Source: Brassica napus
Lineage: Eukaryota; Streptophyta; Magnoliopsida; Brassicales; Brassicaceae
Length of the DNA: 64,000 nt
Direction: 5' to 3'
Assembly (NCBI RefSeq): GCF_020379485.1
Contig: NC_063450.1
Coordinates: 44,048,681-44,112,680 of the forward strand
Shown: positions 10,904-24,410 of the stretch, in pieces
Position numbering within the stretch: the stretch's first letter is position 1
How the letters are laid out: every line of letters begins with the position of its first letter
Made by a program: the position numbers and the translations under genes
Notes under the pieces: model-generated
What the model was told of the DNA's origin: nothing
What the model saw: the letters and a program-made list of their open reading frames with translations, nothing else
Database searches by the model: none

Positions 10904-13900
10904 TCATCTGCTGTTTGTACAGCTAGAAAGAGATGCCAAGGCAGATCGTATGACTTCCTTTGAGTTAACCCTTAGGCTTGACACTGTATTCTTCAGCGTT
11001 TCAACTTCTCTGGTCTCACCAAATGAATCCTCCAAAGACTCGAGCTGCTTCTCCAAGTATCTCCTCAGACTTGCCTCTGCAATATTAATCAGACTCAGTG
11101 ATGGGTTGCTGTGCATGAACTTGGTTACCAAAAACCCTGCTAATATCTGCTGATCGGCCTTCACAAGCCCCGAGATAAAACACGGGAACATGAGCTCCCC
11201 AAAACATGACAGAAGCCGTCTCTCAGAACTTGTATTGGCCTCTTTGTTGCCGGCTTCTCTTATCCGCTCCTCTTGGAACTCCCGAGACAGCTTTCCAACT
11301 AGGTAACAGATGAAAGAGAAGACAGAGCCGTAGCTAGAATTCGAAATTATCGTTGATAGAGTCCCAGAATATATAACCAGAAGCAGAACGTTGTGATGGT
11401 TCTGACTCGATAACTCTGGAAGGCCTTCTTGCTTCAGTTTGTCTTCAACAACACCGAGGCACTGCGATCTTACCCCTTCGTAGGGAAACAAAAGAGATAT
11501 CATTAGTGCGAGATATGGGTCGGTCCCGGCCAAGATACCAGTCAGGCTTTTTGCTTCAGTTTCTTCAAGCAGGACCCCTTCGGGTTTCTCAAGCGATCCA
11601 TCTATAATACGTAGAACGTGTACGGGCATACCCAAAGAAACGTGTTTTTTGAAAATATCCAGCCAACACGAATGTAAAGGATGAGCTGCGACTACGTATT
11701 CCTTTTTCTCTTTCTCTTCGGGTTCTAACTCCTGAAGTGTTTCCCATCCATCATTCCAAGCATCATCTCCCCAGTCATCTCCTTCGTCGGTTGCCTCGTT
11801 AGAAGGCAATAGTAGTTCGGCTTTCTTAGCTTCAAACAGCTCTTCCCATCCTTCTAAAATCGCCAGAAGAGCTTCAGCTTGTGAAGCTGTGGTAACAGCA
11901 GCAGAGAGTTTAGAAAAGCATGAAACGGATGTTTCAACACTCGATAGATCCTCTGGGGAGATCTCTAAGCCTGGAGAGATGGACGCCGCAGCGATCTGAG
12001 ATGATTTAAGTGCGACCAGAGTGTTTGTGAGCCTGCTAGAGCCATCACCCTGGTCAGGCAACAACGCTTGGTTAAGTGTGTCTTCAGTCTTCTGCCTAGA
12101 TAATAGTAACTCAGCCGAACCATCCCATGGCATAACATTTGACTGTAACTCAGACGATGAGCCCTTGATATTCTTACCGGAGATGAATTGCATAAGCTCT
12201 AAGGAGTAGACGCGAACCTGACTTGGCAACTCCAGGTTCTCGGAGAATATTACGAGTTTCTCCCACACTACAAGCCTAACACGCTTCAGTTCATCCAGGT
12301 TTCCTTCCAAGTTACTGAGAGAAGATAGCAACCGGTAAAGATTCTGTGTCTCGTGATCCCCAGAGACCAAATCCTGCAATATAGGTTCAAGTACGCTCAA
12401 ATAAAGATGTGGAAGATCCTCCAAAGATGTTGGATACCGAGATGATAAATGTGAGAACACATCAGAAATAGGCCCGAAGCCGCAACCAGAGAAGACTATA
12501 GCTCTGCAGAAGTTGAAGATCTCAGTGGCGTAATCACCAACCAAGCCAGACCTAAGGTAGCCAAGTATGGCAGCCCAAGCCTGACTTGGGGACAGACTGT
12601 CGTCCATTACTAGTCTTATCAGACCGGTAAGACAGCTATTAATGCATTCAGGGCTTAAGATAAGATTCTCCACAAGACTTGGACTAGAAGATTTTACTTC
12701 CTGCATCTCATCGGCTAACCTTATCCAAAAGTTAATCAGTAAGATAAGGCATTCTTGCCATGTCGAACTATCAGGGATGTGCACGTAGGAACCACTTGGC
12801 GGTAGAACTAACATGAAATGCCGCTTCATGATTTCCAGAGCCTGTAAAGGTTCCAAGACCCTGATATATACTCTAGAGTGGTCGTAGGTCTGCTCAAGTT
12901 GACTGAGGAAGCCCTGGAAACTCTCTGCACTTCCAAAATCAAGATCTCTTCTACTTTCCAGAGTATCTAATAAATTCATAATATATTGTATGTAGACATC
13001 TTGCCAGGAAATAAGACCCTTGGGTGAGTTCTCCACGAAGAAGCCGGTGAGAGTTTCTACCATTTTGGCCAAAGCTTCCAAGTTCATCTCGTTGATGTGC
13101 GCATGCACTTCATTGTTGAAGCTGTCGAAGTTTAAACCTCCCAATTCTACGATATTCTTGAAATCCAAATCTGTGATAAACGACACTCTACTGCATTCTT
13201 GCTGAAGAGTGTTATACCAATTTGATAACCCAGCGAAAGAACCATGCGGTTGAACCTGTTGCACCAACGATGACTCTTCCTTGGTTTCTTCCAAACGGCA
13301 ATAGCACTCAGAAAGGAGGCTATATATGTAAGCAAGGCGTTGTTTGTTAAGACCACTAACTGCTGGGTACACGAATGTGCTTATGGTCTGTATAGTGTCC
13401 GAAGCAAAGGCAAGTATTTCTTCCTTGACTTGTAAAATTTCAGCCGTGATGTCCTCATTTGTCCAAACCTCAGAGCAAACGATAGCGCTTAAATACCTTA
13501 ATATCACCTGATGGGAAGACAAAGACAGATATATAGTAGATGCAGTTAAGGAAAAGCTTTAAAGAGTTTATATGTATATTTCCTACCTCTGACTGCTTCA
13601 GGCCATATGTATCAGCTAATTTTAGCACATCCTTCAAAATAAGCTTCTTCTCCGACGTCAAAGATTCAATGAGTGAGAAAACAGCAGCCTTAATGTACTC
13701 AATGTCATGGGACAAAAACCTTTCCGTATCAACCCCGGGAATGATTCGCTCCAGCACTCTAGAACGATCAGCTACGTGCATTTTTTCCTCTAATTTATGT
13801 TTCCATTCCTTCCAGAAAGTTGATTGAAGTTTGTCGATCCTGCTCACATCATCTGAACCAAAATAGAGCAAGCAGGACAAAATTTAGAAGCACACAAGAT

Positions 13901-16900
13901 TACTGATATATACAAGACTGTATCAAGATGTCAAAAAAATTCCAAGCAGCCAGGTATTTTAATATAACCCTTACCAGAGAGACTCTCTATCTGCTTTCTC
14001 TCGAAGTTCTTTCGCAGCAGTTCTCTCCTCTGGTTGGGAGCCGTGCACTCTACTCCAGAGTCATGTAGCAAACTATATATCATCCCTAGACTCATGATAC
14101 TTCGAATTTCTTGGTAGTTCCCTCTTATTCTCAACTGCTTTTCTATCACTTCTACTGCATTAGATGCATCTACTAGATTCAACAGAAAAGAGCATCCTAT
14201 AATGTCTTCCTCTTTGGTTACAGGTTGTTCAATAATCGAGTCTGTGATCATGGCTATGAGCTCATCTTTTGGTGCAAAACCATTCCTTGCCAGCCAAGAA
14301 AGAATGGTAACGAGAGCAGTTGCTTTTGTGCTGACAAACTGCTTTCCAGGAACTGAATCAAGCACTAGATTTTTATCCAATTGCCTATTTCTACCCAACT
14401 TAAGCAACCAAGGTAGATGCGAAGCAGCAAATGAGAGAAGCTTCCCATTATCCTTTAAAAGAGATTCCAAGTCCACACTGTTATCAACCGGCAAGTCCTT
14501 AGCAACAACAGAAAGTGTAGCTTTGACTCTATCCAAATCTAGCTGTTGATCAAAGCTTAGCCCATCAAGCATCTGAGGGTTATCTTTCAGACAAGAAACA
14601 CCGTCCATCTTGTGAAACTGTGGAGAATCTGACTCTGATAATATTCCTAGAGTCTCGCATTGGCCTTGCAGGTCAAGATCCTTCCATGCGTGCAGTAACT
14701 CACTGATTGATTCATCATCACAGTGACCCAAAGCAAAGCCAAGCAACTGCTTTCGAGAACTCACATCCATGTGCTCAAGTGCAGGACCTCTTGCTATTGC
14801 AGCACCTAAATCCCAAATAGGACCATGCCCCTTTTTGGTTAGAACAAGGCATAGATCAAAAGCCAGCTGCAGATCCCCTGCAACTGCAGCTTCTCTAGCA
14901 ATAGCTTCTTCAACAGACGATATATTTTCTGAAGAGTTCAACCCAAGAAGTTTAGCAACCTCAATAAGTTCTTCAACATGTAGATAAGCCCCAGGATGTC
15001 CTGTGATTGCCATCTTAATAATCTCCATTGGGTCATTTACTTGTTTGAACTGAACTGGTAAGAGAGTAACCCCAAGATCTGGAAGCCTAACGGTAACTGC
15101 ATCAATGACGTCGGCCTCGGCTTTAACAGTCCGGCTACTAGAAAATATATTCAAGCACTCCCTTGCTCTCCATATCTGAAATAATTTGCAAATTTGCGAA
15201 TGAAAAAATATTATGACAAGTTGCATATATATGGGGACAAAACAAAAGCTTTATACAAGAACGAAGAAACACCCTTGACAAAGAAACACCACTTACTTCT
15301 TCAGAAGCAAGACTCGGAGCAGAGAAGAAGTATTCCTTTGCCGCATTAATAACAAGACTCTCTGCCTTCTCTAATGGCAGAGCAACTGAGCCCGTACCCT
15401 TGAGATAATTTCTAGCTAGAGAAAACTTCCCAGCCTTCAGAAGTCCTCTACAGAACTCCGTCAGCATGAACTCAAGATCAAGGAAAGGAAATGCTTTCTC
15501 TTGCAGCTGTCGTAGATCACGCCACATGCACGCCCAGTCATTGTCAGATCTTCCAGGTTGACGACGAACAAATTTCGAAAGCATGAGTCGAAGGATCTGC
15601 TTAACACCTTTTTCGTCCGAATGAACCTCAAGGAAATAATTAATTGGCTTAGGGACCTGTGGAACAAGAAGAGACAATAGTATAACTTTCCCAAAATATT
15701 CAAGTAAAAAATCCATTTCTAAGTGTACACATGTCTATATAAGCTTAAGTTTGTTCATTTCAAATTACACGAAACATATTTTTGCTAAAATTAAGATGCA
15801 GAGGCATTTTGACCTGATAAAGTTCCAAGAGCCTCCCTGCTTCTATATGACCTTCTGCCAGTTTAAGCCTTTTCTGAATGTCTTCACCACCAGGAATATC
15901 TGCAATTTTTATGGAACTTTTGTTCAGCAATGGGTAAGGACATCTTATTATTTAATTATGTAGAGTAGAGACTACAATTAATCTGGATAACTAACCCTGT
16001 ATCTTTGGTAGCTTCGAGAGCATTGTTGCCATGACATTCCACTTATCCGTAACTTTGCACATATACAGACATTGCAGAGCACAATCAACAACTTCAACCT
16101 CATCCTTAAAAAGACAAACAGTATACAAATCTGTACACCCTTCCTCTATAACTTTGGAGCACAAATCCATATCACTTTTTGCTGCAATCTCCTTCAGCCA
16201 TTTAACGAGAAAGGACTCCTCATTATGCTTGGCTGTCCCCGAATACCTTTTCTGCATAAACGGAATTGCCTTGTCGTGCAATCTACTAACCACAGTTTCT
16301 GCTTTAACCCCTTCAAGCATTATCTTAAATTTCTCATAATCAGGTAATTTCTCCCACCCAACAAGACTCAAGCTGAAGCAGATTTCGCCCCCAAATTCAT
16401 CAGAATAAATTATCTGGTGCAAGTATGATAGGTCCTCACGGAACTGTTCCAACTCAGATATGCCTTTTCGACATGCAATATCAATCAAGCAAATGCAGTT
16501 GTCTAGCAGCCCAGTGGAAGAATCAATATCTCTTGCTCTATTCTTGTACCATGAAGTGAGTTCTTCTAATGATGGCCAGTTATACCCCGAACACCTCTTG
16601 AAAATTGGCTCGGTTTGAATATGAGAATCATTTTTTTCACTCTCAGGCAACTTAGTAATGAATTTAACCATCTTGTCACATTCAACCCAGTCTTCTTCCC
16701 TCACTGCCATACTGGTCGGAGGAGATTTCCCCGGAAGAAGATGTGCATACGTTTCAACGGGAACTGTTTCAGGAATGGCTGCCAAAATTTTCAGAGTGAA
16801 AGAAGCAAGCGAATAAGGATGCCTCTTAAAGAGCAGATTCAAGGCCCCTATCCTCCCGCTCTCAGCAAGTGATATTGCAGCCTGATTTATAGGACTGCTC

Positions 16901-19900
16901 CGGAATTTTCTGTAATCCTGCACTGAATATCTATAAAAGACAATGCATTAATCATTTTTAGATGTAACTAGATAGTGTAGTTTAACGATATACTGACAAG
17001 AAGTAGAAATTCTAAAATGCAGCACCCATATGCAAGCCAGAAGAAAACGTTATGAGCTGGTACATTGGACAAAGAGGCCAGTTTACTCGAGATGCAATTG
17101 AATCCAGAAATCATTTTAAACTCTAGAATCAATGTTACAAAGTAAACGACCCTCATTCCATTTTGGATAACCATAGAAAAAAAAAAATGTTTGATATGGA
17201 AAACCTAGATTACTATATGGCATATCAGTTTGGCCTATCTACATAAAGGAAAAGGAGATAGCAAACGTAAAGACATATACCTGCCCATGCTTATCCCCAA
17301 ATATGTGTCGAGTCTTTCACTAAACTGTAATAGACGAAGCCTAGCCATTCGAAATTCCCAAAGTTCTTTGGATTCTTGATCTTCAGATTCGGAGAATACA
17401 TAGTGGTTAGTAAGATGAAGTCCATGCCCAAATAAGGCCTTCATGGAATCCTCTGTTGGACCAATTCTATCTAAGCATTCGGAGAGCACAAAAGCTTTAT
17501 CTTTTATCTTTGATAGAATCATGCTCACGTCACTTGGCCCTTTTTCTGAGTTCAACCATCTTGACTTGAAAACTTCATCTCTGTCCAAGCCATGACTATC
17601 CGCAAAATCCAAGGCCTCCTGATACTGGCAGTTCTCAACTAAGATTTTATACATCTCAGGAATCGTCTTCTCAGTAAACGATATTAGCCTCCATAACATA
17701 CCACGATCACTACTATGAGGTAATTCACCTGGGTCCCTGTCATCCTTGGCCAGAGCTGATTTTGCTTCCTGAGTTGAACTTTCTAAAAGAAAAATGTGTC
17801 CTTCAAATTTCCTAACTCTTTCCACCACAGGCATAGAATAACTGGTGGCATCCTCTTTAACTATAACACATCTACGGATGTCAAATATACTAATGTTACC
17901 GCTCCTTTTCAAAATTGTAAGGGCATGATCAGACCACCATGTAAAGTCTACAACATTGCTTAAACGCTCTAGTGAGGTAGAACTGTCTTCAGAAGGACAA
18001 CTCGAAAGTATCAATCTTTCTTTGTCCAACTCGAACAGATGGAGGCGCCCATTGCTATCAAGACTCGCAACATGTGACCCTTGTGGTGATATCAAAACCT
18101 TTGGATATGCCACCTGAGACTCTCTTCCGTCACTATACGCGCCTTCAAATTTTGAGGTAGACAACAGCTCCAGTCCTGAATTCTGACACTTGCGCCAAAG
18201 GGAAATACACGATGAACCTGACAGTTTATAGATAACAAATTAATCCCCGCAGGATTGTAAATCCAACATCTACGCCCATAAAAATATTTCAACAACCAGA
18301 CTTTTTCATTCAACAATCACAAAAACTGATAAAGTATGAACAGCCTCCATATATAAAATAACACAAGTATTAACATTCTGAGTTGATTGGTTTCGAGCAC
18401 ACGTGTAGCTTTCAAGTCTTTTTTACACAAGTCTTACGATAAGTATTAATAATTCGATACTTCTTCAAATAACAAGTTGTAGAAGACCTACCAGAACTCC
18501 CTGTCGATGATACGCCTGCAGCACTGCCAACAATGACAAGAAAAGAAAGGTCTGGAAGGTAATCAAAGCAGAAAACATGGTTGGGGAACTGCTTTCTCAA
18601 AGCTGGGCTGCTACTTGAAGCATGTTTGGAGAAGACCGAAGCACTTGGCTCCCTACTGATCTCGACAGAATGAATAAGTCCATCTGATGTAAGTACACCG
18701 AATGAACACCTGTAGGGAAAATGTCAATGGGATAAGATCAACAGTCACTATTTCATATCACTAACAGGCTTAAGAAGACAAGCATATAGTGGTGCTGAAT
18801 GGCACATTAGGATCCCAGTGCTTCTGGAGTCTAAATCAAATAACATATTTTCATATAGGGACAAAAAGGAAACGTACAAGCATGATGTTTGCGAACCATC
18901 GTCATCCTCCATGAGTCCTAATACTGATGAAGAAACCTTCAAATTTCTTTTTGTGACCTGACTTATTTCTTCACCATTAGCTTTGATGAAAAAGAGGGTC
19001 TCGCTATCATCCACAAGACCAAGAACATCATGATTTTCGGACCATATTCCAGAAGTAAATGATCCTGATATGCTGGCTGATACAGAGAACAAAAGTCATA
19101 AGACCATAGTGAAAGTGTTGAAAGGATCGTGAAAGAAAAATGGCATAGTGAGGAGAGCTTCATTTGGAAAAATGAGGAGAATTAGAGACTGGAACAGTCT
19201 AAGATTTCACAAAAATTTGAATCCACAAACCAAATTTGAAGGAGAAAAGTAAGCAAACGCATTTGTGAAGCAAAGGAAGATAACCTGTAAAAGTGCCACA
19301 AGGTTTCCTGTAATCATCATCCTTCCGCAAGATTGTAACGTGATTCCCCGAAGTGACAGCCACAAATTCTCCTCTCGGTGAAATAAATAATGAAACAGGT
19401 TTATTATTTTTCCTCGGCTGCCAATATCCACTCCACTTTTCCTTGAGCTGACTAACACCTTAATAACCATAAAAAAGGATAGCGATCAAGAAGATGCATG
19501 TGTCAAACAATGGGCTATAAAATGCTATTTCAAAGAGATGTACACGGAATGAACACCACGAACTCATCAAACGAAACATTCAAACTCACAAGATCTAAGG
19601 GTTTGTGCATGGACTTTGCTAAAAAGACAACAAATAATCATAACAACTCCTGGCCATTGAAATTCACCTATGTAATCTACTACATATCACAGTATTTTGA
19701 TACGCAAGTTTGAGAAAACAATCATGAAAGCATGTCAGCTATAGTGCCAATAAAAGTTTTAACAGTATACATATATACACTGAAGTAATCACTTAACAAA
19801 GCAAGAGAAGATGATAAAGCATAGCTCCATGCTTTATCAACCAACCAGGAGTAGTAAGTCAAAGCAGGTAGAAGAAATTGAGAAGCAACTGACCTCTTAT

Positions 19901-20123
19901 AGAGACAAGAGACCGAAGCCCTCCTTTGGAACCCGTTCCATCAGCCTGGACTCCATCATCAGATCAAAGCAAAAATGTAAGATGTGAAAAAACAGCAGAG
20001 CACAGAGGATTAGTAAGTAAAGGATGAATCTTGTACCTGAGGAAGAGGAGGGTATCTAGGAACAAAGGGCAATGAGGCATGATTACGTATCTCGTACAGA
20101 ACGTTTTGCCCACGACTTTCCAT
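10904..20123 (-). CDS. MIP2: MAG2-interacting protein 2 (Sec39-domain tethering factor), 2372 aa
   Basis: Twelve coding exons: 20037-20123, 19894-19945, 19285-19458, 18878-19076, 18492-18709, 17281-18217, 15996-16930, 15814-15899, 15297-15656, 13975-15175, 13587-13852 and 10904-13507. Total 7119 nt, in phase throughout. The start is the ATG at 20123 (MESRGQNVLYEIRNHASLPF). The N-terminal third is beta-propeller-like (LFISPRGEFVAVTSGNHVTI; ISPQGSHVASLDSNGRLHLF; VVDFTWWSDHALTILKRSGN). The middle holds the conserved Sec39 region (QYQEALDFADSHGLDRDEVF, SLAESGRIGALNLLFKRHPY). The C-terminal part is helical with an acidic WGDDAWNDGWETLQ patch. In Arabidopsis, MIP2 (At5g24350) forms an ER-bound tethering complex with MAG2, MIP1 and MIP3, the plant Dsl1/NRZ counterpart, needed for Golgi-to-ER retrieval and storage-protein export. 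Full length and apparently intact. It runs head to head with ATXR6. Confidence 0.93.
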
Positions 20124-20962
20124 GATCTCGATCGAGACACCGTCGTCTTGGGATCAGGACGCCTCTTCAATTGTGAAGTTCTCTGCGCAACGAATCGACT
20201 CGGGGTTTAAATTGATCGGAGATCTAATTAGCAGGAGAAAAACGAAACTCCAGACGATCGTTTTCTCTCTCTAATTCACAGACTAAACCCTAACACATCA
20301 GGCATTATCATCTTTTGAGCCACAAAGTTTTAAATGGTTCAGAAAAACCCAATTGACAAAATTATACTTCAGATGCTTGAAAGATGAATGTGAGATTGCA
20401 ATCGAGCGTATGAGACAAGAATCGATAGAATACCTGAGTACAATTCGGTAATTAACCTCTCAGGATTCGGGAATGAAACCGTGAACAATGGCGACTGTTA
20501 TAGATCGTGTGAAGCTTCGCCGACGAGCAGAGAAAGCACGACGACTCGGTGATTTAAAAAAAAAAACTTAAAGACGGTTTATTAAAATTGGGAACTACAG
20601 TGTTCACTTTAGCTAAAAGCCGGCCCGGTTCAACCGAAAAATCCGGTTCATCGTAGTTTTAATGTTATCTCGTCTTCTGTAACCGGACTGGTTGTGTAGT
20701 TGGATTAAACCAGATAAATCTTTTCGGTTGAGTTTTTGGTTCGTCCATGTTTCTGAACAATCGTTGCTAAAAACCAAATTAAACCGGAATCTAAATTGCA
20801 AACCGTAACAGTGGCGCCAAATTAAACCCGGTCAAAATTTCCCCCCCGCGCGAATCCAGAGCGCGAACTCTACTAGTTTATTTACCTCTGCTGCTAGATC
20901 TCAATCTCTCACTCTCTCTCTCAATCCCCCTCTTTCTATCTGGTAATCGTAAAAAATCGACG
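20124..20962. promoter_or_regulatory. Divergent promoter region between MIP2 and ATXR6
   Basis: The start codons of MIP2 (minus) and ATXR6 (plus) are 839 bp apart and point away from each other, so both promoters and leaders lie here. A CTCAG/GTATTC donor-like site on the minus strand near 20435 suggests an intron in the MIP2 leader. A CT-rich tract at about 20900-20940 precedes the ATXR6 ATG. No TATA box stands out. I recall Arabidopsis having an exonuclease-domain gene (At5g24340) between these two; none is visible here. Confidence 0.45.
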
Positions 20963-22432
20963 ATGGTGGTTTCGCTGCGAAAAAGAACCCAGGCAACAAA
21001 CCCTAGATCGGATCTTCCCCGATCCATAGCAGACGATTCCGATTCGGAGCTGGACACGGTTTGCGAGGAATGCAGCTCCGGGAAACAACCGGCGAAGCTC
21101 CTTCTCTGCGACAAATGCGATAAAGGGTTCCATCTCTTCTGTCTAAGGCCGATCCTCGTCTCAGTTCCCAAAGGCTCTTGGTTCTGCCCTTCCTGTTCTA
21201 AACACCAGATCCCCAAATGTAAGCCTTACCACAAATCTTTGTTCCGTTATACGACATCGTTTAGCTGATGTAATGTTTGTGAAAAAAATTGCAGCTTTCC
21301 CTCTTGTTCAGACCAAACTAATTGACTTCTTCCGGATTAAGCGGGGTCCGGACTCGACTTCTCCAGGTAAAAAAGTTTACACCTTTTGTTATTTTCTAGA
21401 ACCTCTGTGTTGTGATAAGTAATCTCAGTCTAGAGAGTGATGTGTGTTTGTAGATAGCTGCATTGGGAAGAAACGGAAACGGACAAGCTTGGTGATGTCT
21501 AAGAAGAAGAGGAAGCTTCTTCCGTACATTCCCACCGTTGATCCTCAACGGAGGCTCGAGCAGATGGCGTCTCTGGCCACTGCGTTGAGAACCTCCAACA
21601 CTGAGTTCAGGAACGAGCTCACTTATGTATCTGGCAGGGCTCCAAGATCTGCTAACAAGGCTGTCCTTGAGAAAGGAGGCATGCAGGTATTGAGTTCGCT
21701 CTTGTTCTTCAATCACATTTGATAGATTTGGTTAATAGTCTCCATCACTAAAAGGATGATTTTTGTATTCAATGTCAAACAGGTTCTAAGTAAACAAGAC
21801 GCAGAGACCTTAGCCTTGTGCAAGAACATGATGGACCGCGGTGAATGCCCGCCACTTATGGTCGTCTTTGATCCTTATGAAGGGTACTTTAACCTCCTTA
21901 TAAGCTTCTCTTTAGAGATATGTATTTTTAACAATGTAGAATGATATTTGAATTAGATGGTTTTAAACTTGAAACAGGTTCACAGTAGAGGCGGACAGGT
22001 GTATAAAAGACTTAACAATAATCACCGAGTATGTTGGAGATGTTGATTATTTGAGTAACAGAGAAGATGACTATGATGGAGACAGCATGATGACACTACT
22101 CCATGCCTCTGATCCTTTGCAATGTCTAGTTATTTGTCCTGACAAACGCAGTAACATTGCTCGCTTCATTAGCGGCATCAACAATCACACACTGTGAGTT
22201 TTCTCTTCCCTTTCTTATATAGTAACACAACCAGAACCGACATGATGATCCTCATTTTTGTGAACTGTGCAGAGAAGGGAGGAAGAAGCAGAACCTGAAG
22301 TGTGTGAGGTTCAACATCAACGGAGAAGCTAGAGTTCTTCTGGTAGCTAATAGAGACATATCTAAAGGGGAGCGATTGTATTATGATTACAACGGATATG
22401 AACATGAATATCCTACTGAACATTTTGTATAA
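20963..22432 (+). CDS. ATXR6: ATXR6: H3K27 monomethyltransferase (PHD + PIP box + SET)
   Basis: Six coding exons: 20963-21218, 21295-21366, 21454-21686, 21783-21883, 21978-22193 and 22273-22432; 345 aa, in phase. A PHD finger occupies residues 34-78 with C4HC3 ligands C34, C37, C49, C52, H57, C60, C75 and C78. A canonical PCNA-binding PIP box, QTKLIDFF, is at 91-98. A basic nuclear-localisation segment lies around 112-130 (KKRKRTSLVMSKKKRK). The C-terminal SET domain keeps SGINNHT, the RDISKGERLYYDYNG core and a terminal EYPTEHFV. ATXR5/6 deposit H3K27me1 during replication, guided by PCNA, and repress heterochromatic re-replication and transposons. Length is close to the ~350 aa of the Arabidopsis protein. 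A polyadenylation-like AATAAA follows at 22445. Intact. Confidence 0.95.
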
Positions 22433-23717
22433 CACTAGAAAGTGAATAAATATTTATAATATTGTTCAACAAGAAAACCAAAACTGTCTCTAGTGTTTTT
22501 TGACCTCCTCATATGCTCTAACTTGGCCTAGACCAGGAAGCAAACCTTACTTCAAGTTGGACCACTAAACATGAAGCCTTTGTTATATTAATTACCAAAA
22601 AAATATGTAAGGGGAAGAAAAATAAAGAGTGTTGGTGGGAAGGAAGAGAAAAGGACCACAAGAAAACAGAGTAGGAATAATTGAGGAGAGTAGGATGGTC
22701 CATCCAAAGCACCTAAAGAGTCTGACAGTACCTTGAAAGACTTTGAGAGTTAGCATCAAAACAACACTTCCTTTCCTTTCTCATTTCTGCACATCACTGA
22801 GGTATCCAACCTCTTTCTTTCCCCCACCCCCACCACATATATTTATCACCACTTCAAATTGGAATTGTAAGAACATAAAATAAGTTAAAATTAGGAATCT
22901 TATTTTGAGGTATATATATATTTGTAAGATTGGTGGTGTCTTTTGATTTTTATTGTTTTAGTGAAAGCTTATTACATCAGTCAACAAAGAATGCTAAATT
23001 GGGTTCGCTATAGAGGGATGTACAGGTTTTCGGATCCAAAACTTCTTAGTCATTAAAATAAAAAATGTAGTTCTGTGTAAAACACTTGAGATATAAAATA
23101 GTTTATTTATTAATCTAGGTTAATTAATAAGGGCACTGTTGATTATACTTAAATAAAAGGGTGGGATTAAAAATGTTTTAAGAGTTTAGTGCATTTAACA
23201 GTAATAGTAAAAAGAGAAACATATTTGCATGCTTGGTCCCCAAGATAGAAATGATTATTATTTGCTAAAGCTACTTTTCACACCACCATTTGTTGTCTCC
23301 TTAATATTTGGCACTCGTAACTCCTAACAGACGCCATCACAAAATTTTGTAAATTGTAATTTTCTACAAAGTTAAAAAGACAACATCATTACTAATTGTT
23401 TTCCCCTTAACATCAAACCATTATGGATTTTCAAGTGATTAATTCGTTATTTGATGTTAGTTATATTTTTAATCTTATGTAGCCCATAGAACAAGAAAAA
23501 GGAAAAGAAAAGGAGTAAGTGGTTAAAGCTTAATTATTATAATCGGATACGTATGATAATGAACGGGATGTGAAGGCTCTTTGGCAAGTTTCATCGGATA
23601 TTGTCTTCACGTGATTCACGCCACTCTTTCTCCAATCGACGTGATGTCATGCGTAAATATAATATATTTCATAATGGGTTTTTCTCTAAACTCATTTCGA
23701 TCAATTCTATTTTTCAG
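22433..23717. other. Intergenic, nothing recognised beyond ATXR6 3' end
   Basis: Begins with the ATXR6 3' untranslated region (AATAAA at 22445). It continues as AT-rich DNA with short purine or pyrimidine tracts. No gene, RNA or transposon end is recognised. Confidence 0.35.
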
Positions 23718-23734
23718 TTTCTTTTGGCTACTTT

Positions 23735-23969
23735 TTTTTTTTTTTTTTTTGATAATCCAGGGATTCTCCACTTACGTGGATCATTCCCCTGGGCCCGGTT
23801 AGGCAGCGGTCCACTTCATCCGGGAGGGCTTTACCTGGGCTGGGGATAAGGTCCACCACCCAGTACCGCATTTGATGACAGGATGGGCAGTTCCCCTCCG
23901 CATGCGTCGAATCCGGGAACATGACAATTGGACCCCAAAGCCTTTACCAAACGAGCTACCACGTCCCGT
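23735..23969 (-). mobile_element. tRNA-derived SINE in minus orientation
   Basis: Reading from 23969 downward, the element starts CGGGACGTGGTAGCTCGTTT. It has an A-box-like TAGCTCGTTTGGT and a B-box-like GGATTCGACGC, and ends in a poly(A) tail seen as the T-run at 23735-23750. It is flanked by a 17-bp direct repeat, TTTCTTTTGGCTACTTT, at 23718-23734 and 23970-23986, which is a perfect target-site duplication. Length 235 bp. Internal pol III boxes, 3' poly(A) and long TSD together define a SINE. Confidence 0.88.
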
Positions 23970-24410
23970 TTTCTTTTGGCTACTTTCAGTCTTATCTTCG
24001 ATTATCAGAGCAGAAATATCTGTCTTTCATCAATCTTTTGTGGCTTTTATTTCTTCTTTGTTCTCTCTTTTTCTTTTCACTCTCTTGCCCTTTATTTCGG
24101 TCGGGGGAAGCATGTTATAACAAAATGTTTAATTACATTCTATATGTATGGTTACACTTCTGAAGATAAGAATATTCAAACTTACCTGCAAATATATTAT
24201 GTAACTTTTTATAAATTAAACATGTCTTTCTTTAGTTTTATTCAAAGACTTCATACTGAATTTCTATTTTTTCTGACTAACGTTTTACCATAATTTGGTG
24301 TAGATTATTAATAAATATGATAAAATGATATTTATTTATTGACAATAAATCTAAACTGATATTTACTTATTTACAATAATATATTACAAGTGGGGTTGGT
24401 CTTTTTTTGC

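Noticed and set aside
23872..24293. Open frames of 80-121 aa near the SINE
   Set aside because: They run through the SINE head, its target duplication and T-rich DNA; hydrophobic low-complexity translations only.
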